This document shows positions 1-11,896 of a stretch of 64,000 bases of DNA, piece by piece (the first letter of the stretch is position 1; each line of letters begins with the position of its first letter). The notes under the pieces are model-generated. The model saw nothing but the letters and a program-made list of their open reading frames with translations. It did no database searches and was not told the DNA's origin. The DNA comes from Amborella trichopoda. Taxonomy: Eukaryota; Streptophyta; Magnoliopsida; Amborellales; Amborellaceae. Both the position numbers and the translations under genes were made by a program. The DNA is taken from positions 6,526,633 through 6,590,632 of the forward strand of contig NW_006499436.1 of NCBI RefSeq assembly GCF_000471905.2, written 5' to 3'.

Positions 1-1131
<1,131 letters not shown>

Positions 1132-1702
1132 CTAGCTGCCCTGTAACTAAACCCTTGCCTCCATAAACAGTACCCTCATCCGCTCCACCATCCGGCAACA
1201 TTGGCACCACCCCCTTCCTTGCCTTCTTCACCATTCCCACCCCATCATCTCCGCCATCATCATACTCCCCTGGCGGTGAATCATCAAGTCTTGCCCTTGC
1301 CTTCCTCACCTGCCCCACCGGCGCCCCATACGACCCATGGGCCAACGGCAATGCTGGCCTCAAAATCGACCTCACCGGCAACAGAAAATAAAATTTCTTA
1401 TCGCCAATTTGCAACAAATCTTGGGAGTCAAGTTTGACAGGGGCTGTGCCAGGCAAATGGAGGACGCCTTCAACGCAGCAGCCATTCTTTCCGAGGACAT
1501 CGAGTGCAAACCGGCGGCGCTGGAAATCGTAGAATATGCGGGCATGGTGGCGTGAAATGTTCATGCCCCCGCCCAGGGAGGCAAGGTCTACATCCACCGC
1601 TGACTTCTTGCTGTTGCGGCCAAGAACAATGGAGTAGGTCTGCATGTAGTACTCAAAGTCCTCCCCCTGGAGCTTGGCAAAGCCTGCCTCTACCTCGCCC
1701 AT
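1132..1702 (-). CDS. FHA-domain protein, FHA2-like, exon 1 (partial gene)
   Basis: Exon 1 encodes about 190 residues from the ATG at 1702. Residues 24-110 form a forkhead-associated phosphothreonine-binding domain: GRNSKK at the first loop, SRHHARIFYDF with the conserved Ser-Arg-His, GKNGCCVEG with the conserved Asn-Gly, and LLQIGDKKFYFLLP at the last strands. The start MGEVEAGFAKLQGEDFEYYM and the FHA core closely match remembered Arabidopsis FHA2 (At3g07220), a nuclear FHA protein with an acidic/basic middle and a conserved C-terminal domain. The exon ends in frame at GGGCAGCTAG|GTAAGT (donor 1130-1131), so the reading frame past it is intron. The C-terminal half is outside the window. Downstream of the FHA domain the protein is Pro/Gly-rich, then acidic (EYDDGGDD) and basic (KKARKG). 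Family call is firm; orthology is inferred. Confidence 0.9.
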
Positions 1703-2070
1703 GGCGAAGATGGATGAGAGAGAAAGAGAGAGGGAGGGGAGAAGGATTTAGGGTATTTATTTGGTCTAATGGCCTCTAGGGCTTCCAGGATTTCAGGTGC
1801 AGAGAGAGAGAAGCAATTGGGATGAATTTAGGACATTTCTTTGGGGCGATGGCTCAGAGAGAGGGGTGAGGCAGAACCCAAGAAAATAAGCGGGTGGCGC
1901 AGGAATTAATGGCAAACTTCAACACCTCATTGGAAATTTTAAAATTACAAAATTTCGAGAAAGGAAAGCCTTCTTTCTTTTTTTTTTCTTTTTTTGTTTG
2001 GTTGGGTTGGGTTAGTTTAGTGGTAGAAATCGAACAGGCGGATCGACTTTTCGGAGGAAAAAATTAGAAA
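1703..2070 (-). promoter_or_regulatory. 5' leader and upstream region of the FHA gene
   Basis: Upstream of the FHA start codon the minus strand is CT-rich (GA-rich on plus at about 1709-1740 and 1800-1813), as is usual for plant 5' leaders. A pyrimidine/T-rich tract lies at 1967-1998. No TATA box can be assigned with confidence. The region ends where the Mutator-like element begins, so any distal promoter has been separated by a 7-kb insertion. Confidence 0.45.
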
Positions 2071-2079
2071 ATTAAATAA

Positions 2080-2290
2080 GAGAAAATTAGGTACAAATTC
2101 GTTATATTTTACATTATTACACGGTTACATCAAATAGTTTACGTTATTATAGATGCGCCCATTTTTCATCTTCTATAACACTATTTTTAAAAAAAAACGA
2201 GTTTGTCTTTTTTCGGATATTCAACATCCGAATTTCTAAGATTTTCGAATGTTGAATATCCGAAAATAGCCGCAGCTCCAACAGTATATT
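2080..2290 (+). repeat. Left terminal inverted repeat of the MULE
   Basis: Pairs with 8925-9135 in inverted orientation at roughly 75-80% identity by eye. It includes two copies of the CCGAAA/TTTCGG palindrome at 2213-2266, which also match the inner part of the right end. Confidence 0.85.
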
Positions 2291-3241
2291 TTCCCTTTTT
2301 GGATTTTCGGATGTTGAACATCCAAAATTTTTCGTGCCAAGTTTTTCAGCTTATGGGTGAAAAGTTATTTATTTTCTTTTTATAAAATTGGGAAAAATGC
2401 ATGATACCCTTTTACTGTCCTTTAATATTGTCCCCTAATACAGTAATCCACAAAGTTGAAAAGATTGACTCACTATTTGGACGTGATTGGTATCGTTCTT
2501 ACTCTTGCCTTATACTGTTGATTAATTGATGTTTATTATCGGTTATTTTATAAGATATTATATTTTATTATTAATATTTGTTGTGCATTTTTTATTAATA
2601 AATGAAATTTGTTTTATATTGATGAAGTTGTTTGTTTTATATAATTATTTGTTGTTTGTATCATGTTTATACATTTTACTAGTACACTATTTCAATCTAT
2701 TATGTAATACTTAGATTTTATGAACCCTAAAGTAGTTAGAAATATCCTAATTTTTGGTAATTTTTTTGTATTGATTTTTTGTAATAGAAATTTTGCTATT
2801 CATTTATTACAGTGGTATTGACAATGGCCATGAGGGAGTGCAACTGGTATTCCGATATTGGGGTCATTGGAGACAAATGCAAATGACCGACATGTTATTT
2901 ATAAAAGATGAAAATTGAAGGTCACCTAGTATAATGGGAATAGTTCCTTGTAGAAACTAAAAAGTCATTTTGGAAATTTAACCAAGTATGATTCAAGCAC
3001 ACAAGTCTATCTAGTGGGCTTGATTTGATTGATGTAAGTGATTATATAGATGTATCTTTTATGTTAGGAGGGGAATCTTCGGGAATTATAGCATATATTG
3101 CCGCTACAATGGAGCCACGATAGGAATCTGTTGTTGAGGGGCCATCTTCAAGGAATAGATATATCTACAATTTATTTTTTCATATGTAAATTGCTTTATT
3201 TTAATCTTTTATGTGCAGAAATTGTTGCTTCATCTTAGACT

Positions 3242-3925
3242 ATGTCTTTTGTCAACAGTCAGCGTAACGCTTTACCTAAGCAAGATCAAAACATTCAAGT
3301 GGCGCCCAACCCTGAGCTTATACTAGAGCATGATATGGAGGATATTGAACGACTAAAGAGTCCATGTAAAGGAGTTGGTAACGAGGTTCAATTGAATGTT
3401 GGACAATTTTTAAAAAAATTAATGAATGTCGGCATCATCTAGTACCAATGGCCCAAGAATTACTTGATCTGTGAAAGATGAAGGCTCGATTTTTTTACAC
3501 AGTTATATCCGCCATGGATACGTAGTTTGAGATCCACAATCTTGGGAAGAAGTATGTTGTCGATTTAACGCATTGGACATGCAGTTATAAAAAATGGCAA
3601 CTCAGTGGCATTTCGTGTGCCCATGTCATTGCGGCTATTAACCATATCCATTTGGATCCTATTGTGTACTGCCTTAGGTATTTCACAGTGTAATACTTTA
3701 AAAGGCTATTTGAAACTCCCTTTGCGCTTGTCCCTGATGATATTGAGTTGACAGGTATTTACAACCGAACAGTGCTGCCACCAAAGACTACACGCCTTCC
3801 CGGTAGGCCAAAAAAGCAACGAAGAATATCTGAAACGGAACATCTGATCACCGGACCTATGAAGTGCAAATGATGCGGTGCATAAGGTCATAATAGAAGG
3901 ACATGCAAAGAACCGATAGATTGAA
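3242..3925 (+). pseudogene. MuDR-type transposase C-terminus (SWIM + zinc knuckle), decayed
   Basis: An open stretch of 66 codons begins at 3242. Further along, about 3550-3730, the plus strand reads VDLTHWTCSYKKWQLSGISC followed by AHVIAAINH. This is the SWIM zinc finger (CxC...CxH) of MuDR-class transposases, with the second Cys of CxC replaced by Tyr. About 3790-3925 encodes LPGRPKKQRR and a CCHC knuckle-like CKxCGxxGHNRRTC, with one stop inside. Only the tail of the protein is present; the catalytic DDE core and N-terminal domains are missing. The fragment is broken by stops and frame changes. Confidence 0.8.
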
Positions 3926-4364
3926 TTACTTGATGTTAATATTAGATTGAATTACTTGATGTTAATATTCTTAATATTGTGTTTGTTGTAAATGTTGTCC
4001 TTTTGTGTTGTCATAAATCTTGAAATGGAAACTTTGGAGCCCCTATTGAAAGCTATTTTAGATTGCAAGTAGGCTATGTTAATTTGTAAAGGCTTCATTC
4101 AAAAATAAAAAAGTTGCATATAGATGAGAAATGCGGAACATTCATAACAACACGACTACTAGAATTGCAATTGTGCATCAGCTTCATCATTTCACAACTT
4201 GAGTTAATAGCATAATTGATTGATATTAATAGCATAATTGATAGTTCGCATACTACTAATAAGTTGATATAGCAATAAATTGATAAAGCAGTGACATATC
4301 AGTGATCACATGCTACTAAATATCAATTGATAGTTCAAGTGTTAGGATGTTGTACAACCAAAAA

Positions 4365-4865
4365 TAATTTCGAATGTCCAACATTCGAAATTATAACATT
4401 TTCGGATGTTGTACATCCGAAAATGTCACTACGAACATCCAGGGAGTCCCTAGATGTTCGCAGTGTCCATGGATGCTCGCAGTGACATTTTCGGATGTAC
4501 AACATCCGAAAATGTCAAGTTTTCGGATGTTGGACATCCGAAAAAAATTTTGGATGTCCAACATCTGAAATTGTAATATTTTCGGATGTACATCAAAAAA
4601 TTGTCATATTTTCGGATGTACATCGAAAAATTGTCATATTTTCGGATGACAATTTCGGATGTTGGACATCCGAAATCATTTTCGGATGTCCAACATCCGA
4701 AAACTAGACATTTTCGGATGTTGTACATCCGAAAACTAGACATTTTCGGATGTTGTACATCCGAAAACTAGACATTTTCGAATGTTGTACATCCGAAAAT
4801 GTTATAATTTCAAATGTTAGACATCCGAAAACTTGACATTTTCAGATGTTGTACATCCAAAAATG
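4365..4865. repeat. Array of about a dozen TTTTCGGATGT...ACATCCGAAAA palindromes
   Basis: Nearly the whole interval is made of 20-30 bp perfect or near-perfect palindromes with the half-site TTTTCGGATGT and spacers such as TG. Each could fold as a hairpin, and neighbours can pair with one another. A variant palindrome (ACGAACATC...GATGTTCGCA) sits at 4433-4463. The same half-site occurs in both MULE ends. The array lies between the 3' ends of two converging coding regions. The open frames over this interval are by-products of the repeat. Confidence 0.92.
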
Positions 4866-5377
4866 CCACTAATCACTTATACATGTGAAGGATCAGTTGG
4901 TCTCAATGCTCATTATGAAGTTTTGGTCTCAATGTCACTGGTCACTAATACATGTGAAGTATCAATTTGGTCTCACTGGTCACTTAAACATGCCTTTTTA
5001 AATCATCGACTCTAGACTCAAGCAAGTAGCAGTGAGATTAATTTAGCAGCAAATTTTAATGAGAACTAGGCAAATTGGACAACTTCGGCACGTTAAACAC
5101 TGTTACTGTTTCACAACTTTGGCACGTTAAACACTGTTACTGTTTCTATCTTTAAACATTATTACAACATAGGCACCTTATATACTATCATTTGAACTTT
5201 GCAAGTAAGAAAGTAGAAAGACTTAATCAAATTGTACTCAACAAAATTCATTGAACAAATTGAGTGGATCAAAATGACCAATACATTACATCGCTCAAAA
5301 TGAACAAAATTACCAGGGTCAAGACCCCATTACACTGGGCGCCTTCTCGTAGGTTGATACTATTTCTTTCGTGCTGA

Positions 5378-7460
5378 TCACCTTCTCTTGAGCTGATATT
5401 GTTTCTTTCTTTCCTCAACTGCTGGTTGTGTGGATGGAGCTAAGTCTTCTACAGCCCGACTACTTTCACCCACTCCATCATGTCTGGCCTCGTCAGATAC
5501 ATATTCGTTATGAGATTCACGTTGTAAATTTTTCATCCTGGCTTCTATGTCATCCAAATCCTCAGGCACAAACTTAGACAATGTTCCAAACGCGTTGTTA
5601 ATGCGATTATACACTTCAGGATTCTACTTCTGTCTAAGTGTAAGTACCTCTGCTAACATGACTGTAGATGCCTAAACTGCACTAACCTACACAAACAAGA
5701 TTACCTAATTAATAAATTTAAACAATTTCATGGAACTAATAGGTAAATACAAGACTATAAGAATTTGTAGGTCAATATAAACATACCAACTGGTCTTCAT
5801 AACCTCGAGGTTTCATTATATACTGTGATTCATGAGCAAGAACCACATCTTGTTCTTCCTGATTATGAGGTTGCAATATGTCTTTGGGTGGGTTAGCGAC
5901 ATTATGTATTAAAGGATGGGACACTAGGTTGTATCAGGCCTTGTACTCCTTTAAGGGTAACCCATTATCAGTATCTTCTTCAAATTCAGGCATCATGTGG
6001 TCATGGCAAGTTTCCCAATGTTGTATTTTGTCTACATCTACAGTTCGTCAATCTCGTTGTCCACCTTGTCTACTAACCCTCTTTCCAACAACCAAGGGAT
6101 TTCTAGGAACGCCCTGTTTAGCTCCAAATTGTCGACGTACTCGATCTGACATGTACGGCTTGACAATATCGTCAAATATGAGCGTTGTTATGCACATTGC
6201 AGTTTCATATGCTTGTTGCTTATCACTTGAAATGGCCTCATCAGGCTTGAAATAGGGATTCCATATTACCGATTATATGATATACAATCAGTCAATAAAA
6301 ATAATTACAAATACTTAAATACATTTGAAAGTAATCAATATCAAATTATACATTAACCTCATTAGGTTGGAGGTTATCAAATTCTTGTTTGATGGGAGGA
6401 ATTAGATTATTTCTTCAGTGGCTCCCATCTTTTGGCCCTAAGTATATTTGGAGAGATACTATGCGGTATGGGCCTCATATGCATAATATGTTCATACGAT
6501 CAGCACTGTAATAAATTAAAATATGATATATATTACATATTTTAAGAAGCAGTCTAAACTATAACGCTTATGCCATATACCAAAAAAAAATGTTACCTAC
6601 ATGAGAGTGGATGAGCCACTAAAATGTCTTCGTTTGAAAGTACAAGCTTTTCCAAGTGAGCGATAGAGGAATGCAAGGGCTGCAGCACCCCAAGCATATC
6701 TGCTAGCTCCCTCAATATCTTTAAAAAACTGCAAGTACCTTGTTAGTACTGTTGAAACTGATGTATCAGAGAATATGGTGACACTAATGAGGAAGAGCAG
6801 ATTTGCTCGAGTATATCTATAAACTTGAACAAGGGTTGCATTAGGTGGCAATTCTCTAAAATTCGCCTTCAATCATGTATGCCTTAGGATTGTTATGTTT
6901 CTATTAAGGAGTATACCTAAATTGTCTTCTATATACTGTCGTAGGTCACTGATAGGACGACATGTAACAGGCTCGCTGTCCACAGCCAGTCCTAATATCT
7001 CATATACATCAAAAAGTGTTGGTGTCATCTCACCAATATAAATGTTGTAATGGAATGTATTGGTCTCAGAACGCCTACATTGGATGAGACTACAGGATGA
7101 TCAATTCGGCCTGACCGAATAATAGACAGCACACCCAACCCAAACGCGTTTACTAATTGAACTTGCTCTTATGTTAGATGCCACTCATTTAATTGATAAA
7201 TCTTCTAATCAATTCTAATTTTTTGTTTCTCCTGAAATACAACAAATAGACAACATATTAGTCCCAATACATATACATGTACTTCTCATAGGATTTTGAA
7301 ACTGACTACAATTTATTGAGAAATAACAAATTAATAAAATGGGCAGATGAATATATGCAAATATTTATGCTTCCCATATGAAATATGATGTATGTTCTGG
7401 ATGAAGTTACAGCAAACTAGGGTCCTAACGACCTCTTGGATATCCTCCATCGGGATGAAG
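5378..7460 (-). pseudogene. Plant mobile domain (PMD-C, MAIN-LIKE type) gene inside the MULE
   Basis: Minus-strand segments, in order, match the aminotransferase-like plant mobile domain. About 7045-6890 reads TPTLFDVYEILGLAVDSEPV, the usual opening strand-helix of the domain. At 6872-6597 an open frame includes YTRANLLFLISVTIFSDTS and RYAWGAAALAFLYRSLGKA. About 6510-6400 reads YRADRMNILCIWGPY. At 6255-5878 the frame holds PYMSDRVRRQFGAKQGVPR. A last piece (5614-5378) is acidic and coiled. PMD proteins of this type include Arabidopsis MAIN and MAIL1, nuclear factors in gene silencing and genome stability, and many transposon-borne copies. Here the frame is interrupted by stops and probably introns, so it is treated as decayed. 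It converges on the transposase remnant. Confidence 0.78.
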
Positions 7461-8870
7461 ACGATTCATATTCACTGAAATCTCATATGGTCACCATGTT
7501 AATCATAAGGTTACATATGCAAAACTTAACATGATAACAAATAAACAATAATGACATGCTATCGATGAAGAAAAACAGTGCTACAATCCATTGATGAAAG
7601 AACAGCAGTGCTAAAATGAAATTGCTATCCTAGTCCAACTCAGGATCATATACTTGAAAATCGAAATCAATCAGTGAACATGGTGGCCAAAAACAGAATT
7701 GATTCTTTGAGTAAAACAGGCAACTAAGAAGAATTCAAAGAGTTCTTCAAAAACCACTAAACAACTTCCATAATTATAGCTAAAGCGAAAAAGCAAGCCC
7801 CTATCCAGTTCTTAAATCCAATTCAATATATCTACTTGAAGAGCTATTACACAGACCTCATAATTAATCAGTTATGCACAATCCTCATCCACTTCTTTTA
7901 TCAGTAACAAATTCAACTCAGCTAAACAACAACCAAACCCTAGGTGGATAAACAAATAAAAACATAGTAGTCCCCTTTCAAGTAACCATCCTCGTCTAAA
8001 AACTAAAGAATTCAACTTTAATTAGTAACTAGATCATTTCAACGGAATTCGACATAGATAAGCAACTAATCATTTCATTGTAAAGACAAGAATCCAACTT
8101 TCATAAGCAACTAATCATCCTATCAAAAACAAAGAATTCATGTTAGCTCAGTAACCAAACCGTTAAAAAACCAAGCGGTTCAATAAAAAGCTGAATAATT
8201 CGATTTATACATAGATGGACTCCATCAAAAAAGAAAAACTTCAATTTAATTTCAAGCAACAATTTCAAGCAATAACTGAGAACAATGCTACTTATAATAC
8301 ATGCAACAAATTAAATCCAATGATATGGTTACCTATCATGCTACTTATAAACAGGAGCAAAACCCCCAAATTATAAACGAGCAAAACTACAATCTACAAG
8401 AAACACACCCAATAAGCATATACCTAATTATTTTGTGCTATTAAGAGTATAAATCCCCAAATTAAAAAAATATTTACAATTCTACAGAGACCACAAAATT
8501 CCAAGTTCTCAAAACCTTCAAATTTTAAAAATCTAATTCAATCACAATGGAGCCACAAATTAATTCAATCCATACTGAATTCACAAGAAATAACTACCAT
8601 GCTTGAGTATAAACCCTAACCAAAAATCAAGTGGCAATCTAAATATAAAAAATCGAACAACTTACCTTCACTCTATGAAATGGCTTTAAACTCCAAGAAA
8701 TTTTGTCTGTCAACGGCGTACACTATTGAAAATCAAAATCTATGAACTATTTACTAATCATTACCAATGAGATAGCAAATAGGTGCACAAAATAACTCAA
8801 GATCAAGAACACTGAACCAATGTTCAAATACGCAGAAAAAGACTAGCCGAAGTTAAAATATACATTCGCG
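7461..8870. other. Non-coding AT-rich part of the MULE
   Basis: About 1.4 kb between the PMD start region and the right inverted repeat. I see no coding and no internal repeat. It would contain the promoter and leader of the PMD gene. Confidence 0.5.
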
Positions 8871-8924
8871 TATTTTTAGGATGTTCAACATCCAAAAATA
8901 CCAAAAATTCGGATGGTGAACATG

Positions 8925-9135
8925 AAAAAACATTGTTCCAGTTGCGGCTAATTTCGGATGTTCAACATCCGAAAATCTCAGAAATTCGGATGTTGAACAT
9001 CCGAAAAAGGGCAATCTTGTCTTTTTTTTAAAATGGCGTTATGGAAGATAAAAAATGGACACTTCTATAATAACGGAAACTATTTGGTGTAACCGTAATA
9101 ATGTAAACTATAATGGATATGTACATAAGTTTCCC
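8925..9135 (-). repeat. Right terminal inverted repeat of the MULE
   Basis: Inverted counterpart of 2080-2290. It contains ATTTCGGATGTTCAACATCC and AATTCGGATGTTGAACATCC. The poly-A-like stretch next to GGCGTTATGG corresponds to the A-run near 2189 of the left end. Confidence 0.85.
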
Positions 9136-9600
9136 AATAAATAATTTCTTTTTCCTTAAAAAATAAGTATTATTTTATTTCAACATTTTATATAGTAAGT
9201 CATCATTTAATATGATTTTGCGGTGAATTCGTGTGGATCCTAATTTAGTGAGGAACTAGAACTAGTCATTAGGGCTGAGAACGGGTCCGGTACAGTACCT
9301 GCCTGGATCCGGATCCAAAATCTATATATGGGATCCAAACCCACACCCATACCTAACCAGGAATTTTGGACCTAGACCTGAGATTTATTTCGAGGACCTG
9401 GACCCGATGGATTGTACTTAAATAAATAAAAAAACTTAGCTAGAACTTAAAAATATACCTACAAGCATAAACCAAAAAATTACTAAATTACCAAAATATA
9501 TGTAAATAGCTAATAAGAAGATGTTGGACAATAACTCATCAATTTTTTCATTTTTATGACTAATAGGAAGATTTACAAAGAATTTTAATGTATGGGTGTG

Positions 9601-9984
9601 GTTTGTAGAAGGCCGAGGCTCTAAACAATCAAAGTAAAGCGCACCTTCAAATAGTATCGAAAGATGTTGTTTTAGTATTAAAAATATTTGTGATCACCAG
9701 ACAAATTTATTTTCATCTCTAACTAAAAAATTTAAAACTTCAAAATTAGTGTAGATCAAGCAGATCTATAAACACTTGAAAAACTTGAAAATTGACCATC
9801 CGAAAATGTATTATATTATAAGATGCACTATTTCTAAGACTTGAAATCCATTATTTCTTATGTCCATACATCTTAAAGTTGAGATGATCAATTTGAGAAA
9901 TTTTAGTCTTCAAAACAACCCCTTTTAGTGAATTTTTGAGGTGCGCCCTAAATTGATCGTTTAGAGCCTTGGTTGTATATAAAC
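9601..9984 (+). mobile_element. MITE, 'CCGAGGCTCTAAAC' family, copy 1
   Basis: Inverted ends GTTTGTAGAAGGCCGAGGCT and, on the other strand, GTTTATATACAACCAAGGCT, both followed by CTAAAC(A/G)ATCAA. About 384 bp, no coding. It sits inside the outer hAT element. The core (AAGATGCACTATTTCTAAGAC, ATCTATAAACACTTG) recurs in the other copies listed below. Confidence 0.8.
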
Positions 9985-10202
9985 TTTTTCTTTTATTACA
10001 TTATATATAACCTTAAAAAGTGTATATATAACCTAAAAAAAGTATATATATTTATATAGAAGGGGTGGGTAAGGCTATAAAAAGAAGTATTATATATTAG
10101 GAAAATTATTAAAAATATATCATAACTTTTGAATCATTGGAAATAAACCCTAAACTTTTTAAAACCTCATCTATGCCCATTTTCTTCGCCTTGTATTTTT
10201 TT

Positions 10203-11356
10203 ACCAAAATTAGGAGTGGCAATGGACTGACTGGACCCGGGACCCACCGAGTAGACCTGCCACGGTTCTGGGTATGGGTACAACATTTAGACCTAGTTGG
10301 TAGGGTCCAAGTCCATCTTTAGGCCCCAAAATAGACACGAGTCAGGTATGGGTTCTAGTGGACCCGACCTAGACCCAACCCGGATTTATTATTTAAAAAA
10401 TATATGATTTATATTTCTTTTCACTCTCTCTGTCTATCTCTTCCAAACCTTATTTCACTCTCTCTCTTCCAAACCCTATATCTCTTCCCCTGTGAAAGCC
10501 CTATTTCTATATTCTCTCTCTCTTTCCTTGCATATCCCAACTCTCTCTCTCTCTCTTCCCCTGCGCAAGCCCTATGTTTTTGTTGGGTTTTTGGGGTCAT
10601 TGCATCTGGTTTGAATTTGCACTAGCTTGGTAAAAGATGAACAAAAATGACAAGTTTTTCTTTGATTTTTGTGCCTTCTTTTTTTGCATCTTGATGCTTA
10701 TCTGGATTCTAGATTATCTGTATGTAGGATGAGAAAAAACATAGTCTGTATGGGGAGAATCGATTGTTTTTATATTTTTCCTTACAAATGGTAGAAAAAA
10801 TGTGTTTTTTCTTTTTGGTTTTTTGATTAAAAATGTCAAATGGACGGGGAAAAGAGGCATTTTTGGATTTGTTTTCAACGTGGTGAAATTCAACAAGGAT
10901 TTTCTATCTTTTTAGATTTTTTTTTTGGTTGATAATGATGTTCTACTGTGGCATTTGGGATAATGAAAAAGTTTTGCTAAGCCAAAAAAATACAATTTAG
11001 AACTTTTGAGATTTTGCATCATGTTTTTGAAAAAAACTACGTTGTTGTTGCTATTTTCTGAGATTTTAATGCGGCTCTTCTTTGGAACTCTCGCTATGAA
11101 AAATGCTTCCTAAGCCAATAACGAAATTTTGAGCATCTTTTGCAAAATTATGCATCAAAAGGGATTTGCACATTTTAACCCAAGTACAGGTATGGGTCCC
11201 TGGTCGTAATCAATATACTGGGTACGGGTATGGGTCCGGAGCTCTTTGAACCGGTTGGGTAGGGGGTCTGGGTATAGATCCATCAAGTGGTATTTCAGGT
11301 TCGAGTCCGGGTCTAGGTCCAGTCGGACCCGACTCATTGCTACCCCTAACCAAAAT
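10203..11356. repeat. Perfect 8-bp target duplication of the inner hAT element
   Basis: ACCAAAAT at 10203-10210 and again at 11349-11356, directly flanking TAGGAGTGGCAATGG and CATTGCTACCCCTA. Confidence 0.92.
10211..11348. mobile_element. Non-autonomous hAT element nested in the outer hAT
   Basis: 1138 bp with inverted ends TAGGAGTGGCAATGG / TAGGGGTAGCAATGAG and GGGTCC/GGACCC subterminal clusters at 10228-10385 and 11165-11335. The perfect 8-bp duplication shows it inserted after the outer element. The middle is AT-rich with CTCTCT stretches (10420-10570). I see no transposase coding. Confidence 0.9.
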
Positions 11357-11896
11357 AACCTTCACAATAATCTTAGGACCGTGAAGACATCATGGTACAC
11401 TCACTAAACAGTCGTGATGGTCGTTAGAGCCATCACGGATCTTTAAGTATTGTGATGCTTCAAAACTACATTTGACTTACAACCCACTATGACGAATATA
11501 GTTTTCAATAGACCATGATGCCTTCATGGTTCTAAGACTACCGTGAAGGTTGTTTTCATCTACTCACCCAAAAAAGGAGTACGGGTGATGTTTTGAAAAG
11601 TTTGGGGCTTATTTTCAATAATCCAAAAATTAAAGTATTTTTTTATAATTTCCATATATATTACTATATTAACCTTTATAAATTTATGTATAAAAAATTA
11701 TATAATATTTTAAAATAACTAAGTCGGGTCCCGGGGTGGGTCCACTTGGACCTAGACCCGACCTAACCCGATTTACTATCCATGTCTAAGATTTGGACCC
11801 GGATCCGACCCATTGGATCCAAATATTGGATCTATATCCATACCCAAAACGAGTCGGGTAGTTAGGTCGAAGTAAACTCCCAGCCCTACTAGTCAA

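Larger units (their letters stand above)
2080..9135. mobile_element. Mutator-like element carrying transposase remnant and PMD gene
   Basis: The ends are inverted repeats of roughly 200 bp. Left GAGAAAATTAGGTACAAATT, read inward, matches the right end in reverse complement (GGGAAACTTATGTACATATC). Both then share TTTACATTATTAC, CGGTTACA, AAATAGTTT and CGTTATTATAGA, and continue into CCGAA-type palindromes. Length is 7056 bp. Inside are the C-terminal part of a MuDR-type transposase (plus strand, about 3240-3925), a palindrome array (4365-4865) and a decayed plant-mobile-domain gene on the minus strand (about 5378-7460). Both coding regions contain stops, so the element cannot be autonomous now. 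MULEs that carry PMD-C proteins are known in plants. The rest (7460-8870) is AT-rich non-coding sequence. Confidence 0.88.
2071..9144. repeat. 9-bp target-site duplication flanking the Mutator-like element
   Basis: ATTAAATAA at 2071-2079 and AATAAATAA at 9136-9144 flank the inverted ends, with one mismatch. Nine base pairs is the typical duplication length of Mutator-like elements. The flanks are AT-rich, so the match alone would be weak; it is convincing because it abuts both TIR ends. Confidence 0.75.
9270..11888. mobile_element. Non-autonomous hAT-type element (outer), 2.6 kb
   Basis: Ends are short inverted repeats of the hAT type (TAGGGCTG...CAGCCCTA), followed on both sides by GGATCC/GGGTCC-rich subterminal repeats (9287-9420 and 11725-11885). 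Subterminal GGTCC/GGACC clusters are typical of hAT elements and may bind transposase. No transposase is visible. Removing the MITE at 9601-9984 and the second hAT element at 10211-11348 leaves about 1.1 kb. Confidence 0.78.
9262..11896. repeat. 8-bp target duplication of the outer hAT element
   Basis: CTAGTCAT at 9262-9269 and CTAGTCAA at 11889-11896 (7 of 8 bases) directly abut the inverted ends TAGGGCTGAGA and TCCCAGCCCTA. Confidence 0.75.

Noticed and set aside
1201-1779. Plus-strand frames opposite the FHA exon
   Set aside because: Pro/Ser-rich shadows of the minus-strand exon, with no motif of their own.
4374-4771. Overlapping frames on both strands with repeated peptides such as FGCWTSE and HPKMSSFRM
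   Set aside because: They are translations of the palindromic repeat array and not genes.
11290-11310. GGTTCGAGTCC resembling a tRNA B box
   Set aside because: It lies in the GGGTCC subterminal repeat of the inner hAT element, and no tRNA fold surrounds it.
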